Source: a candidate division KSB3 bacterium (lineage in GTDB: Bacteria; Moduliflexota; Moduliflexia; Moduliflexales; Moduliflexaceae). Taken from it: a stretch of DNA of 64,000 nt. The notes beneath the pieces are model-generated. The model did no database searches and had not been told where the DNA came from. It was given only the letters and a program-made list of their open reading frames with translations. Positions within the stretch are counted from its first letter, which is position 1; the number at the start of each line of letters is the position of its first letter. This document shows positions 34,446 to 44,334 of this stretch, in pieces. A program made the translations under genes and the position numbers. The stretch is from NCBI GenBank assembly GCA_002748425.1, contig PDSJ01000026.1:1-64000 (forward strand). Direction: 5' to 3'.

Positions 34446-36332
34446 ATGTGTGGAATTTGCGGAATAGTTCAATCTCACGACACGTTTTCCGTTCGCCGGG
34501 AAACCCTGCAGCGAATGAATGACGTCATCTCCCATCGCGGTCCAGATGATGAAGGCTTCTACATCGACCAGAAGGTTGGTCTTGCCATGCGGCGTTTAAG
34601 CATCATCGACCTTGCCGGCGGGCATCAGCCGATTCATAACAAAGACAAAACGCTTCACATTGTCTTTAACGGCGAAATTTACAATTTTCAGGAATTGCGC
34701 CACAAGCTCGAAAAATCCGGATACCGCTTTGTCACAAACAGCGATACCGAAACGATCCTGCATGGCTATAAAGAATATGGTATCGAAGTGCTGCGGCATT
34801 TACGAGGTATGTTCGGATTCGCCATTTGGGACAGCCGCGAAGACACGCTGTTTCTGGCTCGGGATCGTCCGGGTATCAAACCCTTACATTACTATCAGGA
34901 TAACGAAAAATTCCTCTTCGGGTCTGAAATAAAATCGATCCTTCAATGCGAAAACGTGCCGCGTGAAGTCAACCTTGATGCCCTGGATCGCTTTTTGACC
35001 TTCGAATATGTCTTCTCGCCGGAAACCATCTTCCAACACATCCATAAACTGCCGCCAGGACATTTCCTGCTCTTAAAAAATGGAGAAATCCGCATCGAGC
35101 AGTACTGGGACAATCTTCCAAAGCTCGGACAAGAACACAGTGAAGACGATTACGCCGCGCATCTGGCGGAGGTACTGGAAGAGGCAACCCGTCTGCGCAT
35201 GATCAGTGATGTGCCCCTGGGAGCCTTGTTGAGCGGCGGGATTGATTCCAGTACTATTGTTGCGTATATGGCAAAGCACTCTGCCCGGCCGGTCAAAACT
35301 TTTTCGATCGGCTTCGAAGAGCAAAGCTATAATGAACTGGACTACGCCCGCACTGTCTCAGAACATTTCAAGACTGAGCATCACGAATTTATCATCAAGC
35401 CTGATGCCGTCGATCTGGTAGACAGACTTGTCAGAAATCTGGATGAACCTTTTGGCGACTTTTCCATTTTTCCAACCTATCTGGTCTCGAAAATGGCCCG
35501 GGAACATGTCACTGTTGTCCTTTCCGGCGACGGCGGCGACGAACTTTTTGCTGGATACGACACCTATATCGCGGACCGCGTGGCGCGAAGCTGTCAAAAA
35601 CTGCCTTCCATCCTGCGCAAACGCGCCATTCCCGCATTCGTGAACTCTATTCCGCCGTCTCCCAAAAAGAAAGGCTTTGCGAACCGAGCCAAACGTTTTG
35701 TAGAAGGCACAATGCTGTCGCCGGACTTCATGCACACCCGCTGGATGACCTTCCTGCAGGATCAGGAAAAGCGTCAACTGTACACAGGAGCGCTCCTCGA
35801 CTCCTTTGAAAACGGCAACTCGCACAAATATATTCTGGAATATTTTCAGCGTTCGTCGTCTGCGGAAACGCCTTTGGCACAACAGGGCTATGTAGACATC
35901 AAAACCTACATGACAGATGATATTCTGGTCAAAGTCGATCGCATGAGCATGGCGACGTCATTAGAAACCAGGGTGCCTTTTCTGGATCATCACGTGATGG
36001 AGTACGCGGCTACAATCCCGACCCGCCTCAAGCTCAAGGGACTCACCACAAAATACATCTTAAAAAAAGCAGTGAACGGACTCCTGCCGGACAAAATTCT
36101 CACGCGCGGCAAGGAGGGTTTCAGCATTCCGATCAAGAATTGGCTTGGGCATGAGCTGCGCCCCTTGCTGCTGGAAACGCTCTCGGAAAAGCGTATCGCA
36201 CAACGCGGCTATTTTCAGCCGGCTTACGTCAGACAATTAGTGCAGGAACATCTGGACGGCAAAGAAAACCACAGCCACCGCCTCTGGGCGTTGATGATGT
36301 TCGAAATCTGGCATCAACATTACATTGACTGA
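34446..36332 (+). CDS. asnB: Glutamine-hydrolysing asparagine synthetase AsnB
   Basis: This 628-residue protein begins MCGICGIV, so Cys2 is the glutaminase nucleophile after removal of methionine. The second half has the PP-loop LSGGIDSSTIVAY and LSGDGGDELFAGYDTY of asparagine synthetases. It amidates aspartate, or in some AsnB-like enzymes another substrate, with ammonia from glutamine and ATP. GAGG lies four bases ahead of the ATG. It stands alone: neighbours are an orphan binding protein and a convergent transglycosylase, so I see no sign of a polysaccharide cluster role. Confidence 0.92.
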   Translation: MCGICGIVQSHDTFSVRRETLQRMNDVISHRGPDDEGFYIDQKVGLAMRRLSIIDLAGGHQPIHNKDKTLHIVFNGEIYNFQELRHKLEKSGYRFVTNSDTETILHGYKEYGIEVLRHLRGMFGFAIWDSREDTLFLARDRPGIKPLHYYQDNEKFLFGSEIKSILQCENVPREVNLDALDRFLTFEYVFSPETIFQHIHKLPPGHFLLLKNGEIRIEQYWDNLPKLGQEHSEDDYAAHLAEVLEEATRLRMISDVPLGALLSGGIDSSTIVAYMAKHSARPVKTFSIGFEEQSYNELDYARTVSEHFKTEHHEFIIKPDAVDLVDRLVRNLDEPFGDFSIFPTYLVSKMAREHVTVVLSGDGGDELFAGYDTYIADRVARSCQKLPSILRKRAIPAFVNSIPPSPKKKGFANRAKRFVEGTMLSPDFMHTRWMTFLQDQEKRQLYTGALLDSFENGNSHKYILEYFQRSSSAETPLAQQGYVDIKTYMTDDILVKVDRMSMATSLETRVPFLDHHVMEYAATIPTRLKLKGLTTKYILKKAVNGLLPDKILTRGKEGFSIPIKNWLGHELRPLLLETLSEKRIAQRGYFQPAYVRQLVQEHLDGKENHSHRLWALMMFEIWHQHYID

Positions 36333-36412
36333 CATCTGCTGCAAAAAATGTCCGCAGCCCTGAAGCAGGGATCGACAGGGTCGAAAAATGCACCGCTGTT
36401 TATCCTCAGCGT

Positions 36413-37972
36413 TTACCAGTATTTTATCCAGAACGCCTTGATCTTCTCCCAGAGAATGGCGAAGCGCGCTTTGCCGCCTCCTGTGATAATCTTCTCAGTC
36501 GGGAGCGGACGAATTCCCTCTGAATCGACTTCAAAGCTTACAACCGCCCCTGATACCTCAACATCCGTGAGCCCCTCCAGCAGCATCAAGCTCTCGGCTT
36601 CGGTACAGTCGATATCGTAGCGTCCATAGTCGATATCCGGAACTGTATGCACATACGGCACGTCGCCCTTGGGAGGCGGAGTGCTGATTTTGATCGTAAT
36701 CGGCTCAGGCTCTTCATGTTCATCCAGTTTGAAGAGATCGATCAAGACCGGCGTCCAGCCTTTTGGTGGCGAAACCGCAAACACAAACCGTAAGATACTT
36801 TTTTCGATTTCAAGCCTTCTGGAACTTCTTGTTGGACTCGTCAGATCCACGATGCTAAGCTGATCGCTGACCAGAACATTCGCCCGATCGTCAAATACAG
36901 ACCCACTGCGGGCGTCACTAAAGACAATATCATAGCGGCCTTTCGCGATATTCGGCAGATCGCTACTATATCCATGATCCGTTGCTGTTGCCGTGCGCAG
37001 GGTGAATGAAGCAGGATCGCCGAGCCCTCGCTCTTCATGCTTGAAGAGGTCGACCAGCACCGGCTTCCAGGTTCCTTCTTCATTAGGAGGAAACACAAAA
37101 CGTAATACGACAGCCGGAATGTCCGACTCTACGTCAATGTGCGGCTTTGAGGGGAATACGCTGCTGCTGTCAGTCTCCTTAAGAATTTTCAAGGCAGCGT
37201 TATAGGACGGAATCCAGCGATCCAGATGCCCGGGATGATAATACATACCCCAACGATTTTGGGCAGTGGGGCGAACACTTCCGGCATTGTAGGCACATGC
37301 AATTTTAGGAGGATCCCAGCCATGCTGCCTCACCTGAAAAGCGCTGGCCATATAGGCGGCACCCGCATCGATATTAACTGCCGGATCGTAGAGATCCTCA
37401 GGCGTTCCTCGAAATCCGACGGCATAAGCTGTCGTATACATAATCTGCATTAAGCCGTAAGATGATGAAATTCTTCGAGGGGCTTTGTAATATGGATTAT
37501 TTTTCCAGAAGGCATTCTTTTTGATATAGCGCCGATAAAAAGCGGCTTCATGGCGGTATGCTTTCGCATCTCCGCTTGATTCCGTAACAACTGTGGCGAT
37601 AATAACTGGAATCGCTACGGAATACTTTTCTGAGGCTGTAATGATGGCTGTCTGATATTTCTGCCAGATATCAGCAGCTTGTTCGGCATATTTCGCGCTT
37701 TCAACCAGCCCCTGACCTTTTACTTCGATGCCGTTATCGGAATTCCGCCACCAAATCGTACCGCTGCCGTAATTATGCCAGACCTTCAGGCCCTGTAAGG
37801 GATTGCCGAGCTGTGCTTCATCTGGCAGGCGAAGCTTCATGCCTACCCGCAAGTTATCTGGATCGCTCAAGCCGTTATAACTGGCGAGGTTCCGATATTT
37901 CTCACCATCTCCGTAAAACTTTCGGGCAATCTGAAACAAGGAATCTCCCGATCTGATAGTATAGACTTTCAT
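36413..37972 (-). CDS. LysM and SLT-type transglycosylase protein with tandem C-terminal repeats
   Basis: Of 519 residues, 1-52 form a LysM peptidoglycan-binding module (YTIRSGDSLFQIARKFYGDG). Residues about 105-265 are an SLT lytic transglycosylase domain with the catalytic Glu131 (VVTESSGD), SSYGLMQIMYTTAYAVG and ACAYNAGS. The rest holds two related units of about 90 residues, one starting VVLRFVFPPNEEGTWKPVLV and the other SILRFVFAVSPPKGWTPVLI, both with VDLFK/IDLFK and a KGRYDI/YGRYDI block. No signal peptide is visible, which is odd for a wall enzyme. GAGGGAGG precedes the start. Confidence 0.85.
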   Translation of the reverse strand: MKVYTIRSGDSLFQIARKFYGDGEKYRNLASYNGLSDPDNLRVGMKLRLPDEAQLGNPLQGLKVWHNYGSGTIWWRNSDNGIEVKGQGLVESAKYAEQAADIWQKYQTAIITASEKYSVAIPVIIATVVTESSGDAKAYRHEAAFYRRYIKKNAFWKNNPYYKAPRRISSSYGLMQIMYTTAYAVGFRGTPEDLYDPAVNIDAGAAYMASAFQVRQHGWDPPKIACAYNAGSVRPTAQNRWGMYYHPGHLDRWIPSYNAALKILKETDSSSVFPSKPHIDVESDIPAVVLRFVFPPNEEGTWKPVLVDLFKHEERGLGDPASFTLRTATATDHGYSSDLPNIAKGRYDIVFSDARSGSVFDDRANVLVSDQLSIVDLTSPTRSSRRLEIEKSILRFVFAVSPPKGWTPVLIDLFKLDEHEEPEPITIKISTPPPKGDVPYVHTVPDIDYGRYDIDCTEAESLMLLEGLTDVEVSGAVVSFEVDSEGIRPLPTEKIITGGGKARFAILWEKIKAFWIKYW

Positions 37973-38371
37973 GCGTACACACCTCCCTCAGAATTGATGA
38001 AACAGTCGCTTAGTCAAAATTTTTCGGCCCTACAAGAAAAAGCCCTGCAGACCTGCGTACATAGTGTCGATCTTCGGCGCAGCATTCTTCTGAGAACAGT
38101 TTCTATCGCCGTCTGAGTAGAATGTCAAGAGAAAATCATAATGATAAAAGAGCGCTCGATCTTCAGATTCATCCTTTGTGTAAAGAAAGCATATCCTTCA
38201 GTCGAATTTTTTTGCAGAAAATCCATAAGCCCAGTGACAATTCACGTATTCTGAGCTGTCCCACAATTGAAAAAACATTGACAACTTTGAATTGCGCTCA
38301 AACTCTCAGCTTCTATAACTATGCAGGGGTCACTGACGAAACGTATTAAGAGACATAGGAGGGGGAACGTC
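37973..38371. other. Divergent intergenic region of about 400 bases
   Basis: Between the transglycosylase gene (minus) and the URO-D-like gene (plus). A TTGACA lies at 38278-38283, but no -10 at proper spacing is clear. I see no other gene or RNA. Confidence 0.4.
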
Positions 38372-39625
38372 ATGAAGGCTAAAGAACGTATCACACAGGC
38401 ATTAGAGCATCAAGAGGGGCAGGTTCCCCTTGATTTTGGAGGAGGTCCTAATACCGGAATTCATTGCCGGCTTGTTGAAAAACTGCGTGAACATTACGGT
38501 CTTGAACAACATCCAGTCACTGTGCTGGAACCCTATCAAATGCTCGGCCTGGTCGAAGACGACCTGCTGGATGCGATTGGAGCTGATGTCGTCCCCTTCT
38601 GGGGGCCTGGCACACTGTTCGGTTTCGAGAACAAGGACTGGAAAGAATGGCGGACTCCATGGGGACAGGAGGTTTTGGTCGCAGGGGATTTCAATACCAC
38701 TGTCGATAGCAACGGCGACACGCTAATCTATCCCGAAGGAGACCTCAGCGCACCACCCAGCGGAAGGATGCCGGTCGGCGGCGATTTTTTCGACAGCATC
38801 ATTCGTCAGGAAACGATCGACGATGCCGCACTCAATCCCGAAGACAATCTCGAAGAATTCGTCCCTGTCAGCGACGAAACTGTGCAAATACTGAAGACGC
38901 AGGCAGCTTCGCTCCAAAGCTCGACTCGGGCGGTCTTCGGTAATTTCGGGGGGACCTCTATCGGCGATATTGCCCTGGTACCTGCGCCGTTTCTAAAATA
39001 TCCCAAAGGGATTCGCGACATCGAAGAATGGTATATTTCGACGGTTTCCCGTCAAGATTATCTCCATCAGATATTTTCCCGACAGACTGAAATCGCCCTG
39101 GCGAATCTAGAAAAAATCCATGTTGTCGTCGGTGAAATCCCAGACGTGGCCTATATTTGCGGTACTGATTTCGGAACTCAAAGCTCGACATTCTGCTCGC
39201 CCCGAAGCTATAAAAATCTCTATCATCCCTATTACAAGCAGATAAACGACTGGGTTCATGCCAAGACGAGCTGGAAGACGTTCAAGCACTCTTGCGGCGC
39301 GGTGGAAAAATTTATGCCGCTGTTCATCGAATCTGGCTTTGACATTATCAACCCGGTTCAGTGCTCAGCGGTCGGCATGGACCCGGAAACGTTAAAAACA
39401 CGTTATGGCAAAGAGCTCGTTTTTTGGGGAGGCGGTGTCGATACGCAGAAGACCCTGCCTTTTGGAACGCCTGAAGAGGTCAAAGCAGAGGCCTTAAGCC
39501 GCTGTAAAATTTTTGCGCCCGGTGGAGGCTTTGTCTTTAATGCCATTCACAATGTTCTGCCTAACACACCGGTCGAGAATTTCATCGCCATGATCGAGGC
39601 GGTCAACGAGTTTAACGGACGCTGA
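38372..39625 (+). CDS. URO-D/MtaA-family protein, probable methyltransferase
   Basis: This 417-residue protein of the uroporphyrinogen decarboxylase superfamily is like the methyltransferase branch (MtaA, CmuA) that moves methyl groups from corrinoid proteins to thiols. The metal-binding pattern is HSCGAVEKFMPLF followed by NPVQCSA. The start at 38372 is supported by AGGAGGGGGAACGTC. A true haem-pathway UroD is unlikely because its N-terminal signature is absent. No corrinoid protein is adjacent, so the methyl donor and acceptor are unknown. A homocysteine methyltransferase domain protein lies 1.6 kb downstream. Confidence 0.8.
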   Translation: MKAKERITQALEHQEGQVPLDFGGGPNTGIHCRLVEKLREHYGLEQHPVTVLEPYQMLGLVEDDLLDAIGADVVPFWGPGTLFGFENKDWKEWRTPWGQEVLVAGDFNTTVDSNGDTLIYPEGDLSAPPSGRMPVGGDFFDSIIRQETIDDAALNPEDNLEEFVPVSDETVQILKTQAASLQSSTRAVFGNFGGTSIGDIALVPAPFLKYPKGIRDIEEWYISTVSRQDYLHQIFSRQTEIALANLEKIHVVVGEIPDVAYICGTDFGTQSSTFCSPRSYKNLYHPYYKQINDWVHAKTSWKTFKHSCGAVEKFMPLFIESGFDIINPVQCSAVGMDPETLKTRYGKELVFWGGGVDTQKTLPFGTPEEVKAEALSRCKIFAPGGGFVFNAIHNVLPNTPVENFIAMIEAVNEFNGR

Positions 39626-39839
39626 CACAAACTCACAGGTCTCCACCTGTTCGAAATATACGCTTTCAGGACTAAAACCCTTGACAAATATTGAAACTTC
39701 CTTTTCTCTTCCATAAAGAAGTCGTTGTACCGTACGTTACAATAATTTCACATTCCTGGGCCCGTGTGTTTCCCCAAAGCATGTTTTTGGAAGAAAGACA
39801 CGTAAGCGTCAAGGACACGCGCGAAAAGGAGGAATCTTC

Positions 39840-40904
39840 ATGAAATCCGTATTGTGGTGTTTAGTCGTTCTTCTGTTGGTGCTCATTCCCTGCATCTCAA
39901 TCAGCTGGGCACAAGAAAAAGTCATCCTCGATACTGATATGGTGGAATTATACGATGATGGTGTCGCAATGATGATGCTTGCGAATAGTGATGCGATCGA
40001 TCTGTTGGGAGTTGTCACTGTTTCCGGAAATGTGTGGGAGGCAGAAGCGACAGCCTACGCTCTGCGTCAGCTTGAAATTATCGATCGCCCGGATATACCT
40101 GTGTATGCGGGAGCCCGCCATCCGCTTCGAGCCGGACGATACGAAACGATGAAAACCGAAAGGGAACTCTTCGGCCAATTAGGATGGATGGGAGCATTTA
40201 ACAGGCCGGAGCCTGCATCCTATCTGGAACTTGAGCCGGACCGGGTTCCTTATGGAGGATATCCTGCGCTGAAGCCCCAAGACCTGCACGGTGTTCAGTT
40301 TCTTATCGATACGATTAAAGCCAATCCAGGTGAAGTAACTATCGTGGCGATCGGCCCGCTGACCAATATTGCATTGGCAGTTCGTTTAGAACCGGAGATC
40401 ACATCTCTGGTGAAACGGATTGTATACATGGGCGGAGCCCTGGACGTTCCCGGCAATATGACTCCGGCGGCTGAGTTTAACTGGTGGTTCGATCCGGAAG
40501 CTGCGAAAATGTCGGTTCGCGCTCCCTTTAGCGATCAGTTGATCGTCGGACTGGACGTGTGTGAAAAATATCTTTTTACCAGAGAGATTTTCGATCGTAT
40601 TAGCGCTGTTGAGACGCCTCTGACTACATTTTTTAAAGAAAAATACGGACCCAGATTCGAGAAAGACGCAGACTACACGCGTCTTGTGTGGGATACAATC
40701 GCTGCCGCCGTCACGATCGATCCAAGCCTTATTACAGAAGAAGAAACACGTTGGATTGATGTAAATGCAGACTATACCGTCGATTACGGACGAAGCCTCA
40801 GCTATAAGAAACCCGGCCCGGTTGGTACTCAGAAGGTTCGCATCCTTTTTACGATTGACGAAAAACGCTTTTGGGACCTGATGGTGGATTTGCTGACACA
40901 ATAA
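39840..40904 (+). CDS. Periplasmic inosine-uridine-type nucleoside hydrolase
   Basis: This 354-residue nucleoside N-ribohydrolase splits nucleosides into base and ribose. A signal peptide (MKSVLWCLVVLLLVLIPCIS, cleavage near SWAQEK) places it in the periplasm. The calcium-binding aspartate cluster is VILDTDMVELYDDGVAM, with four extra residues compared with the usual DTDxGxDD spacing, and NWWFDPEAAKM matches a later family motif. AAAAGGAGG precedes the start. It may feed ribose or bases to transporters encoded elsewhere. Confidence 0.88.
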   Translation: MKSVLWCLVVLLLVLIPCISISWAQEKVILDTDMVELYDDGVAMMMLANSDAIDLLGVVTVSGNVWEAEATAYALRQLEIIDRPDIPVYAGARHPLRAGRYETMKTERELFGQLGWMGAFNRPEPASYLELEPDRVPYGGYPALKPQDLHGVQFLIDTIKANPGEVTIVAIGPLTNIALAVRLEPEITSLVKRIVYMGGALDVPGNMTPAAEFNWWFDPEAAKMSVRAPFSDQLIVGLDVCEKYLFTREIFDRISAVETPLTTFFKEKYGPRFEKDADYTRLVWDTIAAAVTIDPSLITEEETRWIDVNADYTVDYGRSLSYKKPGPVGTQKVRILFTIDEKRFWDLMVDLLTQ

Positions 40905-40940
40905 AGCAGCGCTCTGTGCCTGAAACCCCTTGAATACGAA

Positions 40941-40971
40941 GAAGAACAGGGCGTGACACGCCCTGTTCTTC
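40941..40971. terminator. Strong 13-bp hairpin after the nucleoside hydrolase
   Basis: GAAGAACAGGGCG (40941-40953) pairs perfectly with CGCCCTGTTCTTC (40959-40971) around TGACA, with CCTTG/CAAGG extending nearby. It starts 37 bases after the stop. There is no U-tract. Confidence 0.7.
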
Positions 40972-41256
40972 CAAGGCGTGTGACGCAGCAGAACAGTGTC
41001 GAATCATTTTGCGTTTACGGGAAGAAGATCATGTGAGCTGTGTTCAAGCTTCCTCATCGTCCTACAATAGCGCCTCTCCTGTCTTCTTTGCCCTCAGCGA
41101 TCAATCACACAATTCCATAGCGTGTTGATTGCTGGGGAACGGATTCAACACGCGAATGCTCTTCATAAATTCTCTGCAAAAGTGCTTGACAGTCCTGGAG
41201 AGCGTATTGCCGTATTTTCACATGATGACTTGATAATCAACAACAGGAGGATTCAG

Positions 41257-42153
41257 ATGGCGAGAACTCGGATCGCAGAGGCTGTAAAAGAGGGACGAAT
41301 TCTGGTCTCGGACGGTGCCTGGGGTACGTTTTTGCACGAGAAAGGCTTACAGCCCGGAGAATGTCCGGAGTCGTGGTGTATCGAACATCCCGATGATGTC
41401 TTTGAGATTGCGAAAAGCTATATCGATGCAGGAAGCGATATGGTTGAAACCGACAGTTTCGGAGGGACACGCTTTAAACTGGAGCATTACGGCCTGGCCG
41501 ATCGTGTTTCGGAAATCAATAAAGCGGCCGCAGAAATTTCTCGCAAAGCGGCCGGCGACGAGAAATGGGTCATGGCTTCGATTGGGCCGACCGGAAAATT
41601 GCTGGTGATGATGGATGTCAGCCAAGAAGAACTCTATAATGCCTTCAAGGAGCAGGCTGTTGCCTTGGCTGAAGGCGGGGCCGATGCAATTTGTGTCGAA
41701 ACGATGAGTGATATCGACGAGGCCTGTTCAGCGATCCGCGCCGCGAAAGAGAATACGGAATGTGAAATAATCTGTACGTTTACCTTTGAGAAAAAACGCT
41801 CTGGACAATATCGCTCCATGATGGGGGCGGGGCCTGCGGATGCAGCAAAAGCCGCAATCGAAGCCGGCGCTGATATTATCGGCACAAACTGCGGCAACGG
41901 CTTTGAACAGATGATCGATATTGTCAGGGAAATTCGGGATGCCGTCCCTGACACAGCGATTCTGGTCCATGCCAATGCCGGTTTACCTCAGACTGTCGAC
42001 GGCAAGGTTATTTTTCCTGAGACTCCAGAGCAAATGGCCGCTCTCGTTCCGGCCCTTGTCCAAGCCGGCGCCGACATTATCGGCGGATGCTGCGGCACGA
42101 CTCCAGCTCATATCCAGGCCATCAAACACGCTGTCGAACAACTGCGGCTCTAA
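41257..42153 (+). CDS. Homocysteine S-methyltransferase domain protein
   Basis: This 298-residue protein has the fold of the homocysteine-binding domain of methionine synthase and BHMT. Zinc-binding cysteines are seen in GTNCGNG and GGCCGTTP near the end. It transfers a methyl group to homocysteine or a similar thiol; it lacks the folate, cobalamin and activation domains of MetH, so the methyl donor is not clear. AGGAGGATTCAG fixes the start at 41257. The 352-base gap upstream (40905-41256) holds the hairpin noted above and a TTGACA near 41189 but no gene. Confidence 0.88.
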   Translation: MARTRIAEAVKEGRILVSDGAWGTFLHEKGLQPGECPESWCIEHPDDVFEIAKSYIDAGSDMVETDSFGGTRFKLEHYGLADRVSEINKAAAEISRKAAGDEKWVMASIGPTGKLLVMMDVSQEELYNAFKEQAVALAEGGADAICVETMSDIDEACSAIRAAKENTECEIICTFTFEKKRSGQYRSMMGAGPADAAKAAIEAGADIIGTNCGNGFEQMIDIVREIRDAVPDTAILVHANAGLPQTVDGKVIFPETPEQMAALVPALVQAGADIIGGCCGTTPAHIQAIKHAVEQLRL

Positions 42154-42214
42154 GTTGTGTATGACGATGCAGGCCGAGCGCCGAATGGCTGCGCGCGTCC
42201 AGGATGATGCCCTT

Positions 42215-43126
42215 TCAAGCACAGCGATCGACAAGAAGTCCGTGCCGCATCCCCCGCCCGCTGACGGTCAGGGATTCAACGCGGGCTTTTTTCAGGATCT
42301 CACGAACGATCAGCGCGCCTGCTAAAATTACATCCGCTCGCTGCGGATGCAGGCCGATAATGGCTTGCCGTTCAGCAATCGTTTTTGCAGCGTACATATC
42401 GATTTGGCGTTCGATTTCGCTGAGTTCCACCATCGAGCCCTGAATACGATCCGGACGATACTCGCTTAGACGCTGCTTCACGCCACTCAGGGTCGTCACA
42501 GTTCCACCGATACCGACGATCCTGTCAACCGTTCCGTTCAGCTCAAACCCCGCAAGGTCTTCAGCGATTGCCGCCACTGTACGATCGACTTCGGCCGTGC
42601 TAACTGGATCCGAGAGCAGGATCTCTTCGGTCAGGCGCACGGCACCGACATTCACGCTGAAACGTCTTTCGAGCGCATTATTCCGGCCGAAAATGAATTC
42701 CGTACTGCCGCCGCCAGTATCGAAAATCATAAGAGCGCCGCGATCTAGACTGAGTCCTGATTGCACGGCAAGATACGCCAAACGCGCTTCTTCTTCGCCG
42801 GAAAGGACCTCGACCGTGATACCGCATTGCTCTTGAACCCGTCGTATAAAATCCGCTGCATTCGATGCTGTACGCAGGCACATCGTCCCGGCAGCGACAA
42901 TCTCCTGAACCCCATGCGTGTGCGCCAGGGTTTTCATCTCCGACATCACAGCAATAGTGCGCTCCATCGCGTTGATGCCAAGCTTGCCTGCAGCCTGCAA
43001 CCCTTCGCCAAGTCGGGTAATTTTCGCAGAATCCCAGACGCTTTTCCATTGTCCGTCAAAATTTTTTTCAGCCACATGTAATTTGATCGAATTTGTTCCA
43101 ATATCGAGAACTGCGTATCGTTCCAT
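42215..43126 (-). CDS. Ppx/GppA-family phosphatase
   Basis: This 303-residue actin-fold phosphatase has YAVLDIGTNSIKLHVAE near the start and the second phosphate-binding motif MIFDTGGGSTEF. Members degrade polyphosphate or pppGpp; at about 300 residues this one is the short form without the HD domain. AAAAGGACTTTT precedes the ATG. It lies convergent to the methyltransferase gene and downstream of an envelope gene pair read in the same direction. Confidence 0.9.
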   Translation of the reverse strand: MERYAVLDIGTNSIKLHVAEKNFDGQWKSVWDSAKITRLGEGLQAAGKLGINAMERTIAVMSEMKTLAHTHGVQEIVAAGTMCLRTASNAADFIRRVQEQCGITVEVLSGEEEARLAYLAVQSGLSLDRGALMIFDTGGGSTEFIFGRNNALERRFSVNVGAVRLTEEILLSDPVSTAEVDRTVAAIAEDLAGFELNGTVDRIVGIGGTVTTLSGVKQRLSEYRPDRIQGSMVELSEIERQIDMYAAKTIAERQAIIGLHPQRADVILAGALIVREILKKARVESLTVSGRGMRHGLLVDRCA

Positions 43127-43247
43127 AAAAGTCCTTTTCCAGATCAGGGCTGTAGTTTTGGGTCATATTCAGCTTCTCAAGGCATGTGCTGTAATTCGGA
43201 GCGACGATGCCGGACAACGGACCCGAACAGTGCTGATGCGAACAATG

Positions 43248-44279
43248 CTAGTGATAATGAAAGACAAGAATATTAGAAAGTTCGACATGACGGCCTTTCC
43301 CGAGGTAAATTTCCTTCCGCCTTCCATCTTCGTAGCGCGCCGCGTAACCAAAAGGCCCCATGTCCAGGTTGATGGCTTCAACCGCGTCGTAGCGCTGCTT
43401 CAGCAGTTCTGACATCTCATACAGGCTCGCCTGCCAGTCAAAAGAATCATAAATCAGGATCGTCTGAGAACGATCCAGGACAATCGCCCGGCGGCGCGCC
43501 CGGCGGCGTGAGTCGGGAGACACGGCAATTCTGCCGTTATGGATCAGCAGATGAGTCTGAAATATCGACAGTTCCTCTTCTTGTGCAAGTTCCAGGAAGT
43601 CCAGATAATCACGATACGAATGGCTGATGTCGAAGCGTCTGAAAGCATATTCCAGGGCATTGAGATCTTTGATATAAAATCGGCCGTGTTTGTCCAAAAT
43701 TGCCAGACCGTTCCATTTTTGTAAAACTGGGTTGAGCAACTCTCCGTCAAGCACAAACAGCCCGCTGGGAAAATTGAACTCCGAGCTGTACGTAGCGGTC
43801 ATTTCCAGACGCCTGGGATAGCCTTCCAGCGTGCGTGAGCCGGCAATGATCTGTGAGTCAGGTCCGCTGAGGAGCAAGAGCTTTGCCACATAATCCTCAG
43901 CTGGCCTGAAACTCTCCAGAATATTTTTGTCCGCAGCAATGCCGCCGCGCCCTGCGCTTTCCTGCGGCGCAAAAAACGTCGGCACAAGCTCTTTGAAAAA
44001 GAACGCGTAATCATAAGGGAGAGGAGAAGACGGAGAGACATTTCCGAGTCGTTCCGGCCGGAGGTGCTTGAGCAACGCATACATGCGCTTATGTTCGATT
44101 TTCGGAGAATTGTTTCCCTGCCGAAGGTTTTCCAGAAAAGTCTCGACAGTGTACTTTCTGCGGACAACAAGCCACCAGAAGTCGTCATCTCCGCGCAGAA
44201 ACATCACTGTCACATAGCTCAGAGAAACCAGCAGCACAAAGAGCAGAAAAAACTTGAGCGCACGAAATAATGTAGGCAT
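43248..44279 (-). CDS. Membrane-anchored NAGPA-like protein (phosphodiester glycosidase type)
   Basis: A single N-terminal helix (ALKFFLLFVLLVSLSYVTVMFL) anchors a protein of about 343 residues facing the periplasm. The C-terminal part (FQTHLLIHNGRIA, RRRAIVLDRSQTILIYDSFD, INLDMGPFGYAARY) resembles the phosphodiester glycosidase / NAGPA family. The middle is unrecognised. The start at 44279 is chosen because it directly precedes the helix; an in-frame ATG at 44312 is possible. The gene follows the penicillin-binding protein gene by 55 bases in the same direction, so a joint role in the cell wall is plausible. Confidence 0.65.
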   Translation of the reverse strand: MPTLFRALKFFLLFVLLVSLSYVTVMFLRGDDDFWWLVVRRKYTVETFLENLRQGNNSPKIEHKRMYALLKHLRPERLGNVSPSSPLPYDYAFFFKELVPTFFAPQESAGRGGIAADKNILESFRPAEDYVAKLLLLSGPDSQIIAGSRTLEGYPRRLEMTATYSSEFNFPSGLFVLDGELLNPVLQKWNGLAILDKHGRFYIKDLNALEYAFRRFDISHSYRDYLDFLELAQEEELSIFQTHLLIHNGRIAVSPDSRRRARRRAIVLDRSQTILIYDSFDWQASLYEMSELLKQRYDAVEAINLDMGPFGYAARYEDGRRKEIYLGKGRHVELSNILVFHYH

Positions 44280-44334
44280 AATTGAATGACACAAGCTTAG
44301 ATGCTGGTCCAAAGCAATACAGTGAGTATTTTAT

